From Lysinibacillus_B sp036662795 (lineage in GTDB: Bacteria > Bacillota > Bacilli > Bacillales_A > Planococcaceae), in the NCBI RefSeq assembly GCF_036662795.1, contig NZ_JBAFWZ010000005.1:62001-126000 (forward strand): a stretch of 64,000 nucleotides of DNA, read 5' to 3'. Below are positions 34,566 to 44,214 of the stretch, piece after piece. Made by a program: the position numbers and the translations under genes. The notes beneath the pieces are model-generated. The model worked only from the letters and a program-made list of their open reading frames with translations. It did not search any database and had not been told where the DNA came from. Position 1 is the stretch's first letter. Each line of letters begins with the position of its first letter.

Positions 34566-36890
34566 ATGATAGATTCATCTAAGAAATGGATTGTACAGCA
34601 TCCTGATCCGGAAACCGTAAAAGAGTTACAGCAGGGGCTAGGAATTTCATCAATTGCTGCAAAAATTCTAGTAGCTAGAGGTTATACGGATAGCAATGAA
34701 GCAGCTACTCTCTTAAAAATGGACGACCAACAATTGCACAATCCATATCTTATGCACGGGATGAAAGAAGCTGTCTCACGTATTGAGCAGGCTATAAATA
34801 ATGGTGAAAAAATATTAGTGTACGGAGATTATGACGCCGACGGAATCACAAGCACGACAGTTATGCTAAACGTGCTGCTTGATTTAGGAGCAGATGTCGA
34901 TTACATGATACCTAACCGCTTTACACACGGCTATGGACCAAATGAAGAGCTATTTAGAAAGGCTCATAAACAGGGAGTGCAATTAATACTAACTGTCGAT
35001 AATGGAATTAGCGGAATAGAGCCCATACGAGTTGCAAAAGAGCTTGGAATGGACGTAATTATTACCGATCATCATGAAGCTGGTGAAATATTACCAGATG
35101 CAAACGTTATTTTGCATCCTCGCGTTCCAGAGGGACATTATCCATTCGGTGAACTGGCTGGTGTAGGGGTAGCATTTAAATTGGCACATGCTCTTTACGG
35201 GGAAATACCCCAGCATTTATTCCAATACGTAGCGATTGGGACGATAGCTGATTTAGTTCCATTAAAGGGGGAAAACCGTTACCTAGTCCAACAAGGGATT
35301 AAGTATTTACAGTCCTCTCAAAATCAGTGGGTTAAAGCTCTATGTGAAGTTGCAGGTGCAAAGCAAGCCGAAATTGATGAAGAGACAATCGGCTTTTACT
35401 TTGGACCTCGCTTAAATGCAATCGGTCGTCTTGGCGATGCTACGCCAGGCGTGCAATTTTTAATGAGTGAAGATAGAGGAGAGACTCTTGAGCTTGCCAA
35501 ATTACTTCAAGCAAAAAATGTAGAGCGTAAGGATATCGTCAATACGATTACGGATGAAGCGATAGCGATCATTGAGGAGAATACTAACATAAAAAATAGT
35601 GTTGTTCTCGTTGTAGCTAAGGAAGGATGGAATGCGGGGGTTGTGGGCATTGTTGCATCCCGTTTAGTTGAAAAGTATTATAAGCCAACGATTATTTTAT
35701 CGCTAGACGAGGAGAAGGGGACAGCAAAAGGGTCTGCTCGCAGTATTGAGGGCTTTCATTTATATGATGAGCTAGCAAAAAATCGTGATATACTACCACA
35801 TTTCGGTGGGCATCCAATGGCAGCGGGTATGACCTTGCGTATAGAGCATGTGGATGAGCTTCGAGAGCGATTACATAATCAGGCACAGGCCTGTCTGACA
35901 GATGAGATGCTGATGCCGAAGCTAGCTATTGATGTGCCTGTAGAGCTAAGCGAGGTTACAGTAGAGGCGATTGAGGAAATTCGTCGTTTAAGTCCGTTTG
36001 GAACCGAGTTTGCGAAACCCGTTTTTGCCTTGGAAAATGTAAAGGTTACTTCGATGCGTCGAATTGGTGCTGGAGAAACGCATGTGAAAATGGAGCTAGA
36101 GGATGCACATGGAAGTATTGACGCGATTGGCTTTCATAAAGGTTATCTTTCCAATGAAATTTCATATGGTGTGAATGTTTCTTTTGTTGGCGACCTACAA
36201 ATCAATGAATGGCAGGGCAAAAAAAAGACGCAGTTGATGATTCAAGATGTTCGCACGGATGAATGGCAGCTCTTTGATTTTCGTGGTAAAAGCCAGGCTG
36301 CTAATTGGCTCGCAAAAATTCCTATTGAGAGAACAGATTTTATTGCGTTTCAAGAAAAGACTGTCCAAAAGTATGAGAGCATAATTGGTAGGCGTATTCA
36401 TTTTGTGCAGGACGAGTCAGCATTCGAAACGATTGGCTCTTACATCGTACTCCTAGATTTACCAACTAATGTGGAATTACTTGAAAATATGCTTACAGGA
36501 ATTGACATAAAGCGAGTGTACGTCCATTTTTACACGCCAGATTCGCAATATTTTAATGGCATGCCTACGAGACAGCACTTTAGCTGGTATTATGGATTTT
36601 TAAAGAAACGTCCGACATTTAACTTAAATGCGCATAGGGATGAATTATCACAGCATATCGGACTAAATACAGACGTAATTAATTTTATGACAAAGGTGTT
36701 TTTTGAGCTCGGATTTGTTAAAATAGAGGATGGCTTGACGACCGTGCTTGATAATGCGCCAAAACGTGAATTATCAGAGGCACCATCGTACAAAATGCGT
36801 TCAGAACAAATTGAATTAGAGCAGAAGTTACTCTATGCAACTTATATAGAATTAAAGCAATGGTTTAATGAACGACTGAAGAGTTGCTAA
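34566..36890 (+). CDS. recJ: Single-stranded-DNA-specific exonuclease RecJ
   Basis: RecJ degrades single-stranded DNA 5' to 3' in recombination and mismatch repair. The 774-residue protein carries DHH-family motifs VYGDYDADGITST, TDHHEAGE, the DHHA1 region (GWNAGVVGIVASRLVEKYYKP, GSARSIEGFHLYDEL, FGGHPMAAG) and an OB domain. The last ~200 residues are the Bacillota-type C-terminal extension. ATG 34566 has AAGGAAG eight bases upstream. It is followed by apt and relA, as in B. subtilis. Confidence 0.96.
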   Translation: MIDSSKKWIVQHPDPETVKELQQGLGISSIAAKILVARGYTDSNEAATLLKMDDQQLHNPYLMHGMKEAVSRIEQAINNGEKILVYGDYDADGITSTTVMLNVLLDLGADVDYMIPNRFTHGYGPNEELFRKAHKQGVQLILTVDNGISGIEPIRVAKELGMDVIITDHHEAGEILPDANVILHPRVPEGHYPFGELAGVGVAFKLAHALYGEIPQHLFQYVAIGTIADLVPLKGENRYLVQQGIKYLQSSQNQWVKALCEVAGAKQAEIDEETIGFYFGPRLNAIGRLGDATPGVQFLMSEDRGETLELAKLLQAKNVERKDIVNTITDEAIAIIEENTNIKNSVVLVVAKEGWNAGVVGIVASRLVEKYYKPTIILSLDEEKGTAKGSARSIEGFHLYDELAKNRDILPHFGGHPMAAGMTLRIEHVDELRERLHNQAQACLTDEMLMPKLAIDVPVELSEVTVEAIEEIRRLSPFGTEFAKPVFALENVKVTSMRRIGAGETHVKMELEDAHGSIDAIGFHKGYLSNEISYGVNVSFVGDLQINEWQGKKKTQLMIQDVRTDEWQLFDFRGKSQAANWLAKIPIERTDFIAFQEKTVQKYESIIGRRIHFVQDESAFETIGSYIVLLDLPTNVELLENMLTGIDIKRVYVHFYTPDSQYFNGMPTRQHFSWYYGFLKKRPTFNLNAHRDELSQHIGLNTDVINFMTKVFFELGFVKIEDGLTTVLDNAPKRELSEAPSYKMRSEQIELEQKLLYATYIELKQWFNERLKSC

Positions 36891-36915
36891 CGCTTCTCAA
36901 GGAGGAAAATATATA

Positions 36916-37428
36916 ATGGATTTAAAGCAATACGTTACAACAGTGGAAAACTGGCCAAAAGAGGGGATTAGCTTCAAGGATATTACAACAATAATGGATA
37001 ACGGACCTGCCTATAAATATGCAACGGACGAAATCGTAAAGTTTGCTAAAGAGGTAGGAGCTGAAATTATTGTAGGTCCTGAGGCGCGCGGCTTTATCAT
37101 CGGCTGTCCGGTTGCCTACTCACTTGAAATTGGCTTTGCACCTGTAAGAAAGCCTGGTAAATTACCACGAGAAGTAATTAGTGCAAATTATGGTCTAGAG
37201 TATGGTCAAGATACATTAACGATGCATAAGGACGCTGTTAAGCCGGGACAAAAGGTATTAATTTGTGATGACCTATTAGCAACAGGAGGAACTGTTGAGG
37301 CAACAATTCGTTTAATTGAGCAATTAGGTGGCGAAGTAGTGGGCTGTGCATTTTTAATCGAGCTACAAGAATTAAATGGTCGCGAAAAAATTGGCAACCA
37401 CAAAATCAAAACATTAATTCAATACTAA
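36916..37428 (+). CDS. apt: Adenine phosphoribosyltransferase
   Basis: Apt salvages adenine with PRPP to AMP. The 170-residue protein has GPEARGFIIGCPVAYSL, KPGKLPRE and the PRPP-binding VLICDDLLATGGTVEA. Length is standard. AAGGAGGA precedes the ATG. It lies between recJ and relA with its own downstream terminator. Confidence 0.97.
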   Translation: MDLKQYVTTVENWPKEGISFKDITTIMDNGPAYKYATDEIVKFAKEVGAEIIVGPEARGFIIGCPVAYSLEIGFAPVRKPGKLPREVISANYGLEYGQDTLTMHKDAVKPGQKVLICDDLLATGGTVEATIRLIEQLGGEVVGCAFLIELQELNGREKIGNHKIKTLIQY

Positions 37429-37435
37429 TTTACTG

Positions 37436-37466
37436 TGACTACCTTTCTTTCGGGGTAGTCATTTTT
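37436..37466 (+). terminator. Terminator after apt
   Basis: TGACTACC / GGTAGTCA, eight pairs with a ten-base loop, then ATTTTT-type tail (TTTTT). Confidence 0.7.
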
Positions 37467-37546
37467 ATTTATTTAGCTCTTAAGTTGAAAACTCTTCAAA
37501 AAAGTGTCACAATTATAGATTACATGAGCTTGTGATTGAAAGTGTC

Positions 37547-37576
37547 TTTACAATGTATACAACTATTTTATACAAT
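37547..37576 (+). promoter_or_regulatory. Possible promoter of relA
   Basis: TTTACA (37547-37552) and TACAAT (37571-37576) with an 18-base spacer. Confidence 0.4.
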
Positions 37577-37627
37577 TGAACTTATTATATAACGATGAGA
37601 AAATATACTGAACAAGGTGGATATACA

Positions 37628-39823
37628 ATGGCGAAAGAACAAATTTTAGCGCCCGAAGATGTATTTGAGCTAGTAAAATCCTATATGAATGAAGAGCATG
37701 TCGCTTTTGTAGTAAAAGCCTATGAAGTGGCGAAAGAGGCACATAAAGAGCAGTTTCGAAGTTCGGGTGAGCCGTATATTATTCACCCCGTGCAAGTTGC
37801 TGGCATCCTAGCTGAATTACAAATGGATCCGGAAACGGTTGCGGCTGGCTTTTTGCATGATGTCGTCGAAGACACTGTAGTGACACGAGAAGATTTAGTA
37901 CGAGAGTTTAATGAAGAAGTTGCGATGCTAGTGGATGGCGTGACAAAGCTTGAAAAAATTAAATATCTGTCAAAAGAGGAGCAACAGGCTGAAAACCACC
38001 GTAAAATGGTCGTTGCGATGGCACAGGATATTCGAGTGATCTTAATAAAGCTTGCGGACCGACTTCATAATATGCGTACATTAAAGCACTTACCCGCAGA
38101 AAAACAGCGTCGTATATCAAAGGAAACGCTGGAAATTTTTGCCCCACTTGCACACCGATTAGGGATTTCGACCGTGAAGTGGGAGCTAGAGGATACGTCC
38201 CTTCGCTATTTAAATCCACAGCAATATTATCGGATTGTTAGCTTAATGAAGAAAAAGCGTGATGAGCGAGAAGCCTATTTAGAAAACGTAATTGATGAAA
38301 TAAAATCGCAGCTTAAGGATGTCGAAATAGATGCAGATATTTACGGTCGTCCTAAGCATCTATATAGTATTTATCGTAAAATGGCGTTACAAAAAAAGCA
38401 GTTTAATGAAATATACGACTTATTAGCTGTTCGTATTTTAGTAGATAGCATTAAAGACTGCTATGCGGTAATTGGTATTGTCCATACTCTATGGAAGCCG
38501 ATGCCTGGCAGATTTAAAGATTATATTGCGATGCCAAAGCAAAACTTATATCAATCCTTGCATACGACAGTTATTGGTCCTTATGGTGATCCGTTAGAGG
38601 TCCAAATTCGTACGAAGGAAATGCATAAAATTGCAGAGTTTGGTATTGCGGCTCATTGGGCATATAAGGAAGGTAAAGCGGTTGAGAATAAACGAGAAAG
38701 TATTGATGATAAACTTTCATGGTTCCGTGAAATATTAGAATTCCAGAATGAATCGTCCAATGCGGAAGAATTTATGGAATCCTTAAAATTTGATTTATTC
38801 TCTGACATGGTCTATGTTTTTACACCAAAGGGCGACGTAGTAGAGCTCCCGGCTGGTTCTGTGCCAATTGACTTTGCATATCGAGTACACTCAGAGGTAG
38901 GCAATAAAACAATTGGTGCTAAAGTTAACGGCAAAATGGTGCCACTCGACACGCCATTAAAAACAGGCGATATTGTCGAGGTACTAACATCAAAGCAATC
39001 TTTTGGTCCAAGTCGTGACTGGATCAAAATCGCTCAGTCGTCACAGGCAAAACATAAAATTAAACAGTTCTTTAAGAAAAATTTACGCGAGGATAATGTT
39101 GTAAAAGGAAAGGAAATGGTTGAAAAGGAGATTAAATCTCAAGAATTCGACCTTAAAGAGGTTCTTTCAGCAGAAAACATTAAACGTGTAATAGATAAAT
39201 TAAATTATGCACATGAAGAGGATCTATACGCAGCAGTAGCTGTAGGCGGTATTACTGCCCAGCAAATTGTCAATCGACTTGCAGAAAAAATGCGTAGAGA
39301 GCGCGAGCATGAAGAAGCGCTAGAAAAAATCGCGAAGGAAATGGCCAACCCAACGAATCGTAAGCGAACGGATTCGGGTGTCGTTGTAAAGGGTATCGAT
39401 AATTTATTAATCCGTCTTTCTCGCTGCTGTACCCCTGTTCCAGGAGATGAAATCGTCGGCTTTATTACGAAAGGGCGTGGTGTATCCGTACACCGTGCAG
39501 ATTGTCCTAATATTCAAGAGGATAATAATGCTGAACGATTAATAGAGGTTGAGTGGGAAGGTGGCCTAACACCTGTACGAAAGGAATATCCAGTAGATAT
39601 TGAAATATCTGCATTTGACCGTCCAGGCGTATTAAATGATGTTATGCAGGCTGTAAGTGAAGCAAAAACAAATATTATGGCCGTATCTGGGCGTGCAGAT
39701 CGTGATAAAATCGCAACAATTCATTTAACGATTGCCATTTCGAATATTTCAGCGCTGCATAAAGTAGTGGAGAAAATAAAGCAGCTGCCAGATATTTATT
39801 CTGTTCAGCGCGTAATTAATTAA
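37628..39823 (+). CDS. relA: Bifunctional (p)ppGpp synthetase/hydrolase RelA/SpoT
   Basis: This long RSH protein makes (p)ppGpp on amino acid starvation and hydrolyses it otherwise. The 731 residues comprise an HD hydrolase domain (FLHDVVEDT near residue 79), the synthetase domain with GRPKHLYSIYRKM and PKQNLYQSLHTTV, a TGS domain (VYVFTPKGDVVELPAGS), a zinc-finger-like region (RLSRCCTPVPGDEI) and a C-terminal ACT domain. The intact HDxxED motif suggests active hydrolysis. ATG 37628 is preceded by AAGGTGG; upstream in-frame codons lack a ribosome site. It is followed by dtd. Confidence 0.97.
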   Translation: MAKEQILAPEDVFELVKSYMNEEHVAFVVKAYEVAKEAHKEQFRSSGEPYIIHPVQVAGILAELQMDPETVAAGFLHDVVEDTVVTREDLVREFNEEVAMLVDGVTKLEKIKYLSKEEQQAENHRKMVVAMAQDIRVILIKLADRLHNMRTLKHLPAEKQRRISKETLEIFAPLAHRLGISTVKWELEDTSLRYLNPQQYYRIVSLMKKKRDEREAYLENVIDEIKSQLKDVEIDADIYGRPKHLYSIYRKMALQKKQFNEIYDLLAVRILVDSIKDCYAVIGIVHTLWKPMPGRFKDYIAMPKQNLYQSLHTTVIGPYGDPLEVQIRTKEMHKIAEFGIAAHWAYKEGKAVENKRESIDDKLSWFREILEFQNESSNAEEFMESLKFDLFSDMVYVFTPKGDVVELPAGSVPIDFAYRVHSEVGNKTIGAKVNGKMVPLDTPLKTGDIVEVLTSKQSFGPSRDWIKIAQSSQAKHKIKQFFKKNLREDNVVKGKEMVEKEIKSQEFDLKEVLSAENIKRVIDKLNYAHEEDLYAAVAVGGITAQQIVNRLAEKMRREREHEEALEKIAKEMANPTNRKRTDSGVVVKGIDNLLIRLSRCCTPVPGDEIVGFITKGRGVSVHRADCPNIQEDNNAERLIEVEWEGGLTPVRKEYPVDIEISAFDRPGVLNDVMQAVSEAKTNIMAVSGRADRDKIATIHLTIAISNISALHKVVEKIKQLPDIYSVQRVIN

Positions 39824-39841
39824 AGATAGAAGGTTATACTC

Positions 39842-40282
39842 ATGAAAGTTGTAATTCAACGGTCAAAGCAAGCATCCGTTACAGTCGATGGAAGCGTAAC
39901 AGGTGCTATTGATAAGGGCTATGTCTTATTAGTTGGTATTACGCATGACGATACAGAGGAAGACGTTGCATACGTTGCTAAAAAGGTAGCAGAGCTTCGT
40001 TTATGGGAAGACGAGGATGGCAAGATGAACCATTCTATTGTGGAGCATGGCGGGGCGATCTTATCTGTTTCACAATTTACCCTGTACGGTGAAACAAAAA
40101 AAGGTAGAAGACCAAGCTTTACAGGTGCTGCTAGACCTGAACATGCGAAGCCTCTATGGGAAAAATTTAATGAGGCACTTCGTGAGCAAGGCTTACATGT
40201 GGAAACAGGCATATTTGGCGCAATGATGGATGTAGCGTTAATCAATGATGGCCCTGTAACGATACTTGTAGATTCTCGGTAA
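39842..40282 (+). CDS. dtd: D-aminoacyl-tRNA deacylase
   Basis: Dtd removes D-amino acids (and glycine from tRNA-Ala) from tRNA. The 146-residue protein has MKVVIQRSKQASVTVDG, the catalytic-pocket motif LSVSQFTLYG and the C-terminal NDGPVTIL (Gly-cisPro). AGAAGG precedes the ATG. It is next to relA as in most Bacillota. Confidence 0.97.
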   Translation: MKVVIQRSKQASVTVDGSVTGAIDKGYVLLVGITHDDTEEDVAYVAKKVAELRLWEDEDGKMNHSIVEHGGAILSVSQFTLYGETKKGRRPSFTGAARPEHAKPLWEKFNEALREQGLHVETGIFGAMMDVALINDGPVTILVDSR

Positions 40283-40349
40283 ATAGCACCTTTTCACCTC
40301 TCCCTTCATACAATACGGCGAAACGTCATATGGTGAAGGGGCGGTAAGT

Positions 40350-40574
40350 GTGCTTAGAAATCATGTATCGAATCCTTATTTGTTTGAAACAGCTACAAGC
40401 TTAATTGGGCAGCAAATCATCGTAATTACGGCAAATAATAAACATCAAGGCTTACTCACTGCCGTATTACCAGATCATATTGTAGTGGAAAGTATTCAGT
40501 CACCAAATTTTATTCGTATGGAAGAAATTGTGTGGATTACATTGAAGCCTAGCAATCATTTCTTTTCAGCGTAA
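40350..40574 (+). CDS. DUF2642 (YuzF-like) small protein
   Basis: This 74-residue protein starts at GTG 40350 behind AAGGGGCGG. The body, QIIVITANNKHQGLLTAVLPD followed by HIVVESI and RMEEIVWITL, has an SH3-like/Sm-like beta pattern seen in DUF2642 proteins, some of which occur in spore coats. The family call is from memory and is tentative. It is co-directional with dtd and followed by a clear terminator. Confidence 0.6.
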   Translation: MLRNHVSNPYLFETATSLIGQQIIVITANNKHQGLLTAVLPDHIVVESIQSPNFIRMEEIVWITLKPSNHFFSA

Positions 40575-40577
40575 AGA

Positions 40578-40617
40578 AAAAGGAGCAGCTCGATTCATGA
40601 GTTGCTCCTTTTATTTT
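40578..40617 (+). terminator. Terminator after DUF2642 gene
   Basis: AAAAGGAGCAGCTC / GAGTTGCTCCTTTT, fourteen pairs with one G-T, then TTATTTT. Confidence 0.8.
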
Positions 40618-40629
40618 GAAAAGATTAAT

Positions 40630-40765
40630 TTTTGGAGTTCGAGCATTGTCTAGCTTTAGCGCCCAGCCCCTCGAGGTCGCTTCGAAAGTCTCTACGCGTG
40701 ACAAGCACGCTAGGAGCCTTTCTCCAGCGCTTGTCGGGGCTAAACGGGTCGCTTGCGCTTTTCTT
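40630..40765. repeat. GC-rich intergenic repeat (second family)
   Basis: This stretch contains TGTCTAGCTTTAGCGCCC, CCCCTCGAGGTCGCTTCG, CCAGCGCTTGTCGGGGCTA and GGGTCGCTTGCGCTTTTC. It strongly resembles a repeat I remember from many Bacillaceae intergenic regions. It is GC-rich in an AT-rich background and can form paired arms (CAGCCCC...GGGGCT). It lies between the convergent DUF2642 and amidase genes. Confidence 0.55.
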
Positions 40766-40766
40766 A

Positions 40767-42317
40767 TTAGTGTGCATCAAAATATTTTAATAGTCCTTCA
40801 TAAATACCGAGTGTGGCCTGTTCACGATAGTAGTCTGTCACAATCGTACGTTCCTCATTAGGATTACTTAAAAAGCCAAGCTCAATTAAAATAGCATTTT
40901 GTCGATTTTCTCGTAAAACTAAGTAATTGCCAGGCTGTACACCACGATCACGAACCTTCACTTTTTTCGATAATCCAGCATGCACATAATCTGCCAAATT
41001 CTTTTGATAGCTATTTGTGTAGTAGGTTGTTATTCCAGATACGGAGCTATCCTCTGTCGCATCATAATGAATACTAATAAAGGCATCCGCTTCATTTTGA
41101 TGGCCAACACCTACACGCTTTCTCAAATCGACGTAAGTATCAGATTCACGTGTTAGTATGACGTTTGCACCTGCAGCACGAAGCTTTGACTTTAATAGTT
41201 CTGCAGTTAATAATGTAATATCCTTTTCTTCTGTTCCACGTACACCAGTAGTCCCATGGTCATTGCCACCGTGTCCGGGATCGATGACAATGGTCGTTCC
41301 TCTCAGTGTCCCTTTTTTTCGAGGCTCAGACTTCTTTTGCTCGGTTGCTACGGGTTGTCCAGTTGTTGAGACTACCCAATTTGCTACATAGGCGAACTTG
41401 TTTTTTCCTAAGGAGATTTTAAACCAATCATCCTCCTTCGCGATAATTGGGAATGTCTCCCCTGCATCGGCTCGTAGAACAACAGCTGAAGCGGTTGAAG
41501 CTTCCTCACGTAGGTTTGTTCCGTTATAAATGATCGTTACACTTTCATCTTGAGCTTCTTTTTTTGTAGCAGGGACTGTTTTATTTCCCGTAAAAGTACC
41601 ATAAAAACTGTATATCCAGCCTTTCTTTCCATCCTTCATTTTAATTTGCACCCAGTTGTTCTCACGAGCTAGAACTGTATACTGTTCACCACGTTTGGCT
41701 ACTTTAAGTTGCTTTGAGGTTAAGTCAGGCTTTGATCGAATGTTTACAGCATCAACTGTAATTGTAAAAGTGTTCGAATCTGTTACTTTCGTTTCTTGCT
41801 CCTTTTTTGGGACACTCGTCGATATGGCATTGACTGTCACATACGCTTCTGAAACCCACCCTGTAATATTACCAGATTGAATTTGAATCCAATCCTTTTG
41901 CTGCTTTATGTAAGCTGCCTCTTGTCCAGAGGAAAGCTGAGTTAGCACTGTTGAGGATAAGGAGGGCTCGGAGCGAACATTTAACCGATCGACTTGTGAG
42001 ATAATAATTTTTTGCTCCTTATTGTTATCCTCTCCGCTACTAGATTTAGTTAACCAGCTGGCAACCCATCCTTCATGGTTGTCAGCCTTTACATGAATCC
42101 AGTCACCTGATTTTTCAATGGATGAAAGGCTATCTCCCTCTTTTAATGTTACAATGATAGGGTAGGATAGGCCTGGTCCCTCTCGTAAATTTAAGATTTC
42201 TCCAGAAACGATTAAATCATTTGTTTCTGCGTGTGCAACATGTATTGTATGGGCACTTGGTAAAATTAAGGAAACGAGTAGTATACCAATTATAAAAAGC
42301 TGAAGCGTCTTCTTCAT
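40767..42317 (-). CDS. N-acetylmuramoyl-L-alanine amidase with SH3b repeats
   Basis: This 516-residue secreted wall hydrolase has a signal peptide (residues 1 to about 30, ending HVAHA). Four bacterial SH3 domains follow, near 35-90, 103-160, 183-245 and 265-320, each with an NLREGPG/NVRSEPS-type start and a GWV end. After a linker comes an Amidase_3 domain from about 340: VIDPGHGGNDHG (zinc His), a Glu in GTEEKD, SIHYDA (zinc His) and the catalytic Glu in AILIELGFLSN. It corresponds in position to yrvJ of B. subtilis. AAAGGAGG precedes the ATG. It is divergent from hisS. Confidence 0.93.
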   Translation of the reverse strand: MKKTLQLFIIGILLVSLILPSAHTIHVAHAETNDLIVSGEILNLREGPGLSYPIIVTLKEGDSLSSIEKSGDWIHVKADNHEGWVASWLTKSSSGEDNNKEQKIIISQVDRLNVRSEPSLSSTVLTQLSSGQEAAYIKQQKDWIQIQSGNITGWVSEAYVTVNAISTSVPKKEQETKVTDSNTFTITVDAVNIRSKPDLTSKQLKVAKRGEQYTVLARENNWVQIKMKDGKKGWIYSFYGTFTGNKTVPATKKEAQDESVTIIYNGTNLREEASTASAVVLRADAGETFPIIAKEDDWFKISLGKNKFAYVANWVVSTTGQPVATEQKKSEPRKKGTLRGTTIVIDPGHGGNDHGTTGVRGTEEKDITLLTAELLKSKLRAAGANVILTRESDTYVDLRKRVGVGHQNEADAFISIHYDATEDSSVSGITTYYTNSYQKNLADYVHAGLSKKVKVRDRGVQPGNYLVLRENRQNAILIELGFLSNPNEERTIVTDYYREQATLGIYEGLLKYFDAH

Positions 42318-42515
42318 AAAGTACGCCTCCTTTCAATCTATTGTTATCGGAACTTGTCGAACGATCATACTAGTTCTATTGTAAAATCAATTATATACCA
42401 AAATCTAGTGTTTTTTTAGGGAAATAGGAAATTTAATAATAAAATGAATAACCCTAATAGATTAGCGCTCATTTCTCTGTATTTTACAGGTGGAATGTGT
42501 TTTTCTAAAAAGTAG

Positions 42516-42544
42516 TTGACAACTTTATGCCACATCATTATGAT
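42516..42544 (+). promoter_or_regulatory. Predicted sigma-A promoter of hisS-aspS
   Basis: A perfect TTGACA (42516-42521) and TATGAT (42539-42544) with a 17-base spacer. The transcript would begin near 42551, just before the T-box. Confidence 0.7.
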
Positions 42545-42550
42545 TAGGTA

Positions 42551-42829
42551 TAATCTTAAAATAACATGCCAATGACCAAGCAAGTAGTAAGTACCACTGC
42601 TGACAAGAGAGGGAAAGACAAAGGCTGCAATCTTTCCTACAGTAAGTATGATGCGAATAACACTTGAGAGGCTTTTTCCTGAAATACACATGTTTAGTAG
42701 GGAGAAACGGAATCGGCCGTTATCCGAATACGAGAGGATGTATATTGTTATACATCAACTAGGGTGGAACCGCGGAAGTATAAGCTTTCGTCCCTTTGCT
42801 ATAAGGCAGAGGGGCGGGAGCTTTTTATT
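42551..42829 (+). promoter_or_regulatory. T-box riboswitch, histidine specifier
   Basis: Stem I shows AAGAGAGG, a GGCTG distal loop and, on the 3' side, a GAATAA-CAC region giving CAC (histidine) at 42661-42663 as specifier. The conserved T-box AGGGTGGAACCGCGG is at 42761-42775. The terminator arms are AAGCTTTCGTCCCTTTGC and GGCAGAGGGGCGGGAGCTT, followed by five T. It should control both hisS and aspS in response to uncharged tRNA-His. The bulge is TGGA rather than TGGT. Confidence 0.88.
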
Positions 42830-42928
42830 TTTTGTCGTGGCCCAGTTGTGACCGTGCTTGCACAGCGTCAACTGAGAATAAAAACAGAATAATAAAGCGT
42901 GGCAAACAAAGGAAAGGAAGTGTGATAC

Positions 42929-44191
42929 ATGAGCTTTAAAGTACCTCGTGGAACACAAGATATTTTACCGGGACAATCGGAAAAGTGGCAAAAAGTAGAA
43001 TCGGTTTTACGTGAGCTTTGTCATGTATACCGTTATCAGGAGATTCGTACACCGATGTTCGAATCAACAGAATTATTCCAGCGTGGTGTGGGCGATACAA
43101 CGGATATTGTGCAAAAGGAAATGTATACATTTGAGGATCGTGGTGGGCGTTCATTAACGCTACGCCCAGAAGGAACAGCGGCTGCAGTACGTTCATACGT
43201 AGAGCATAAAATGTTCGGTCAGCCGGATCAGCCTGTAAAGCTATCTTACATGGGGCCAATGTTCCGTTATGAGCGTCAGCAAGCAGGTCGTTACCGTCAA
43301 TTTGTGCAATTTGGCGTTGAAGCAATTGGCTCAGCGGACCCTGCAATCGATGCAGAAGTCATCGCACTAGCAATGGATGTATATAAAAAAGTGGGCTTAA
43401 AGGATTTAAAGCTAGTGATCAATTCACTGGGCGATAAAGAGACACGTGAAGCACATCGTACAGCGCTTATTGGTCACTTTGAGCCAGAAATCGGTGCGTT
43501 TTGCTCGGACTGTCAAAAGCGTTTAGAGAAAAATCCTTTACGTATTTTAGATTGTAAAGTAGACCGTGAGCATCCATTAATGGCTACAGCCCCAGCCCTA
43601 ACGGATTACTTAACAGACTACTCTGCAGACTATTTTGCAAAAGTAACTAATTATTTAGATGTATTAGGCATTCCTTATGAAGTCGATCCAAATCTCGTTC
43701 GTGGCTTAGATTACTACAACCACACGGCATTTGAAATTATGTCGACAGCTTCAGGCTTTGGTGCCATTACAACACTTTGTGGTGGTGGTCGCTATAACGG
43801 TTTAGTTGAAGACATCGGTGGACCAGATGCACCTGGCATTGGCTTTGCCCTATCAATTGAGCGTTTATTATTAGCGTTAGAAGCAGAAGGCGTATCTCTT
43901 GAAACAAACGACGAGCTTGAAATGTATGTTGTCGTTATGGGTGAGGCGGCTAAAGCGAAAGCGATAGACCTAGTGAGTACGTTCCGTGCAAATGGTATTT
44001 CGGCAGATATGGATTATGCGGACCGTAAAATGAAAGCACAAATGAAAACAGCCGATCGACAAGGCGCAAAATATGTCATCGTTTTAGGTGAAACAGAGCT
44101 TGAGGAGCAGGCAGTTAACGTAAAAGAAATGGCAACAGGCGATCAGCAAAAAGTAGCGTTTACAGACTTAGTCTCGTACTTACAAAAATAA
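42929..44191 (+). CDS. hisS: Histidine--tRNA ligase
   Basis: This class II synthetase of 420 residues charges tRNA-His. Motif 2 RYERQQAGRYRQF and the histidine-specific LVRGLDYYNHTAFEI and GGGRYNGL motifs are present; MSFKVPRGTQDILP is the typical start, with LRPEGTAA following. AAAGGAAG is upstream of the ATG. It is first in an operon with aspS, 23 bases downstream. Confidence 0.97.
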   Translation: MSFKVPRGTQDILPGQSEKWQKVESVLRELCHVYRYQEIRTPMFESTELFQRGVGDTTDIVQKEMYTFEDRGGRSLTLRPEGTAAAVRSYVEHKMFGQPDQPVKLSYMGPMFRYERQQAGRYRQFVQFGVEAIGSADPAIDAEVIALAMDVYKKVGLKDLKLVINSLGDKETREAHRTALIGHFEPEIGAFCSDCQKRLEKNPLRILDCKVDREHPLMATAPALTDYLTDYSADYFAKVTNYLDVLGIPYEVDPNLVRGLDYYNHTAFEIMSTASGFGAITTLCGGGRYNGLVEDIGGPDAPGIGFALSIERLLLALEAEGVSLETNDELEMYVVVMGEAAKAKAIDLVSTFRANGISADMDYADRKMKAQMKTADRQGAKYVIVLGETELEEQAVNVKEMATGDQQKVAFTDLVSYLQK

Positions 44192-44214
44192 AGGCACTAT
44201 TGGAGGAAAACGTA

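Noticed and set aside
42416..42691. Minus-strand frame of 91 codons between the amidase and hisS
   Set aside because: It covers the hisS promoter and T-box Stem I and has no ribosome site. A small gene near here in B. subtilis (yrzK) made me look, but I see no support.
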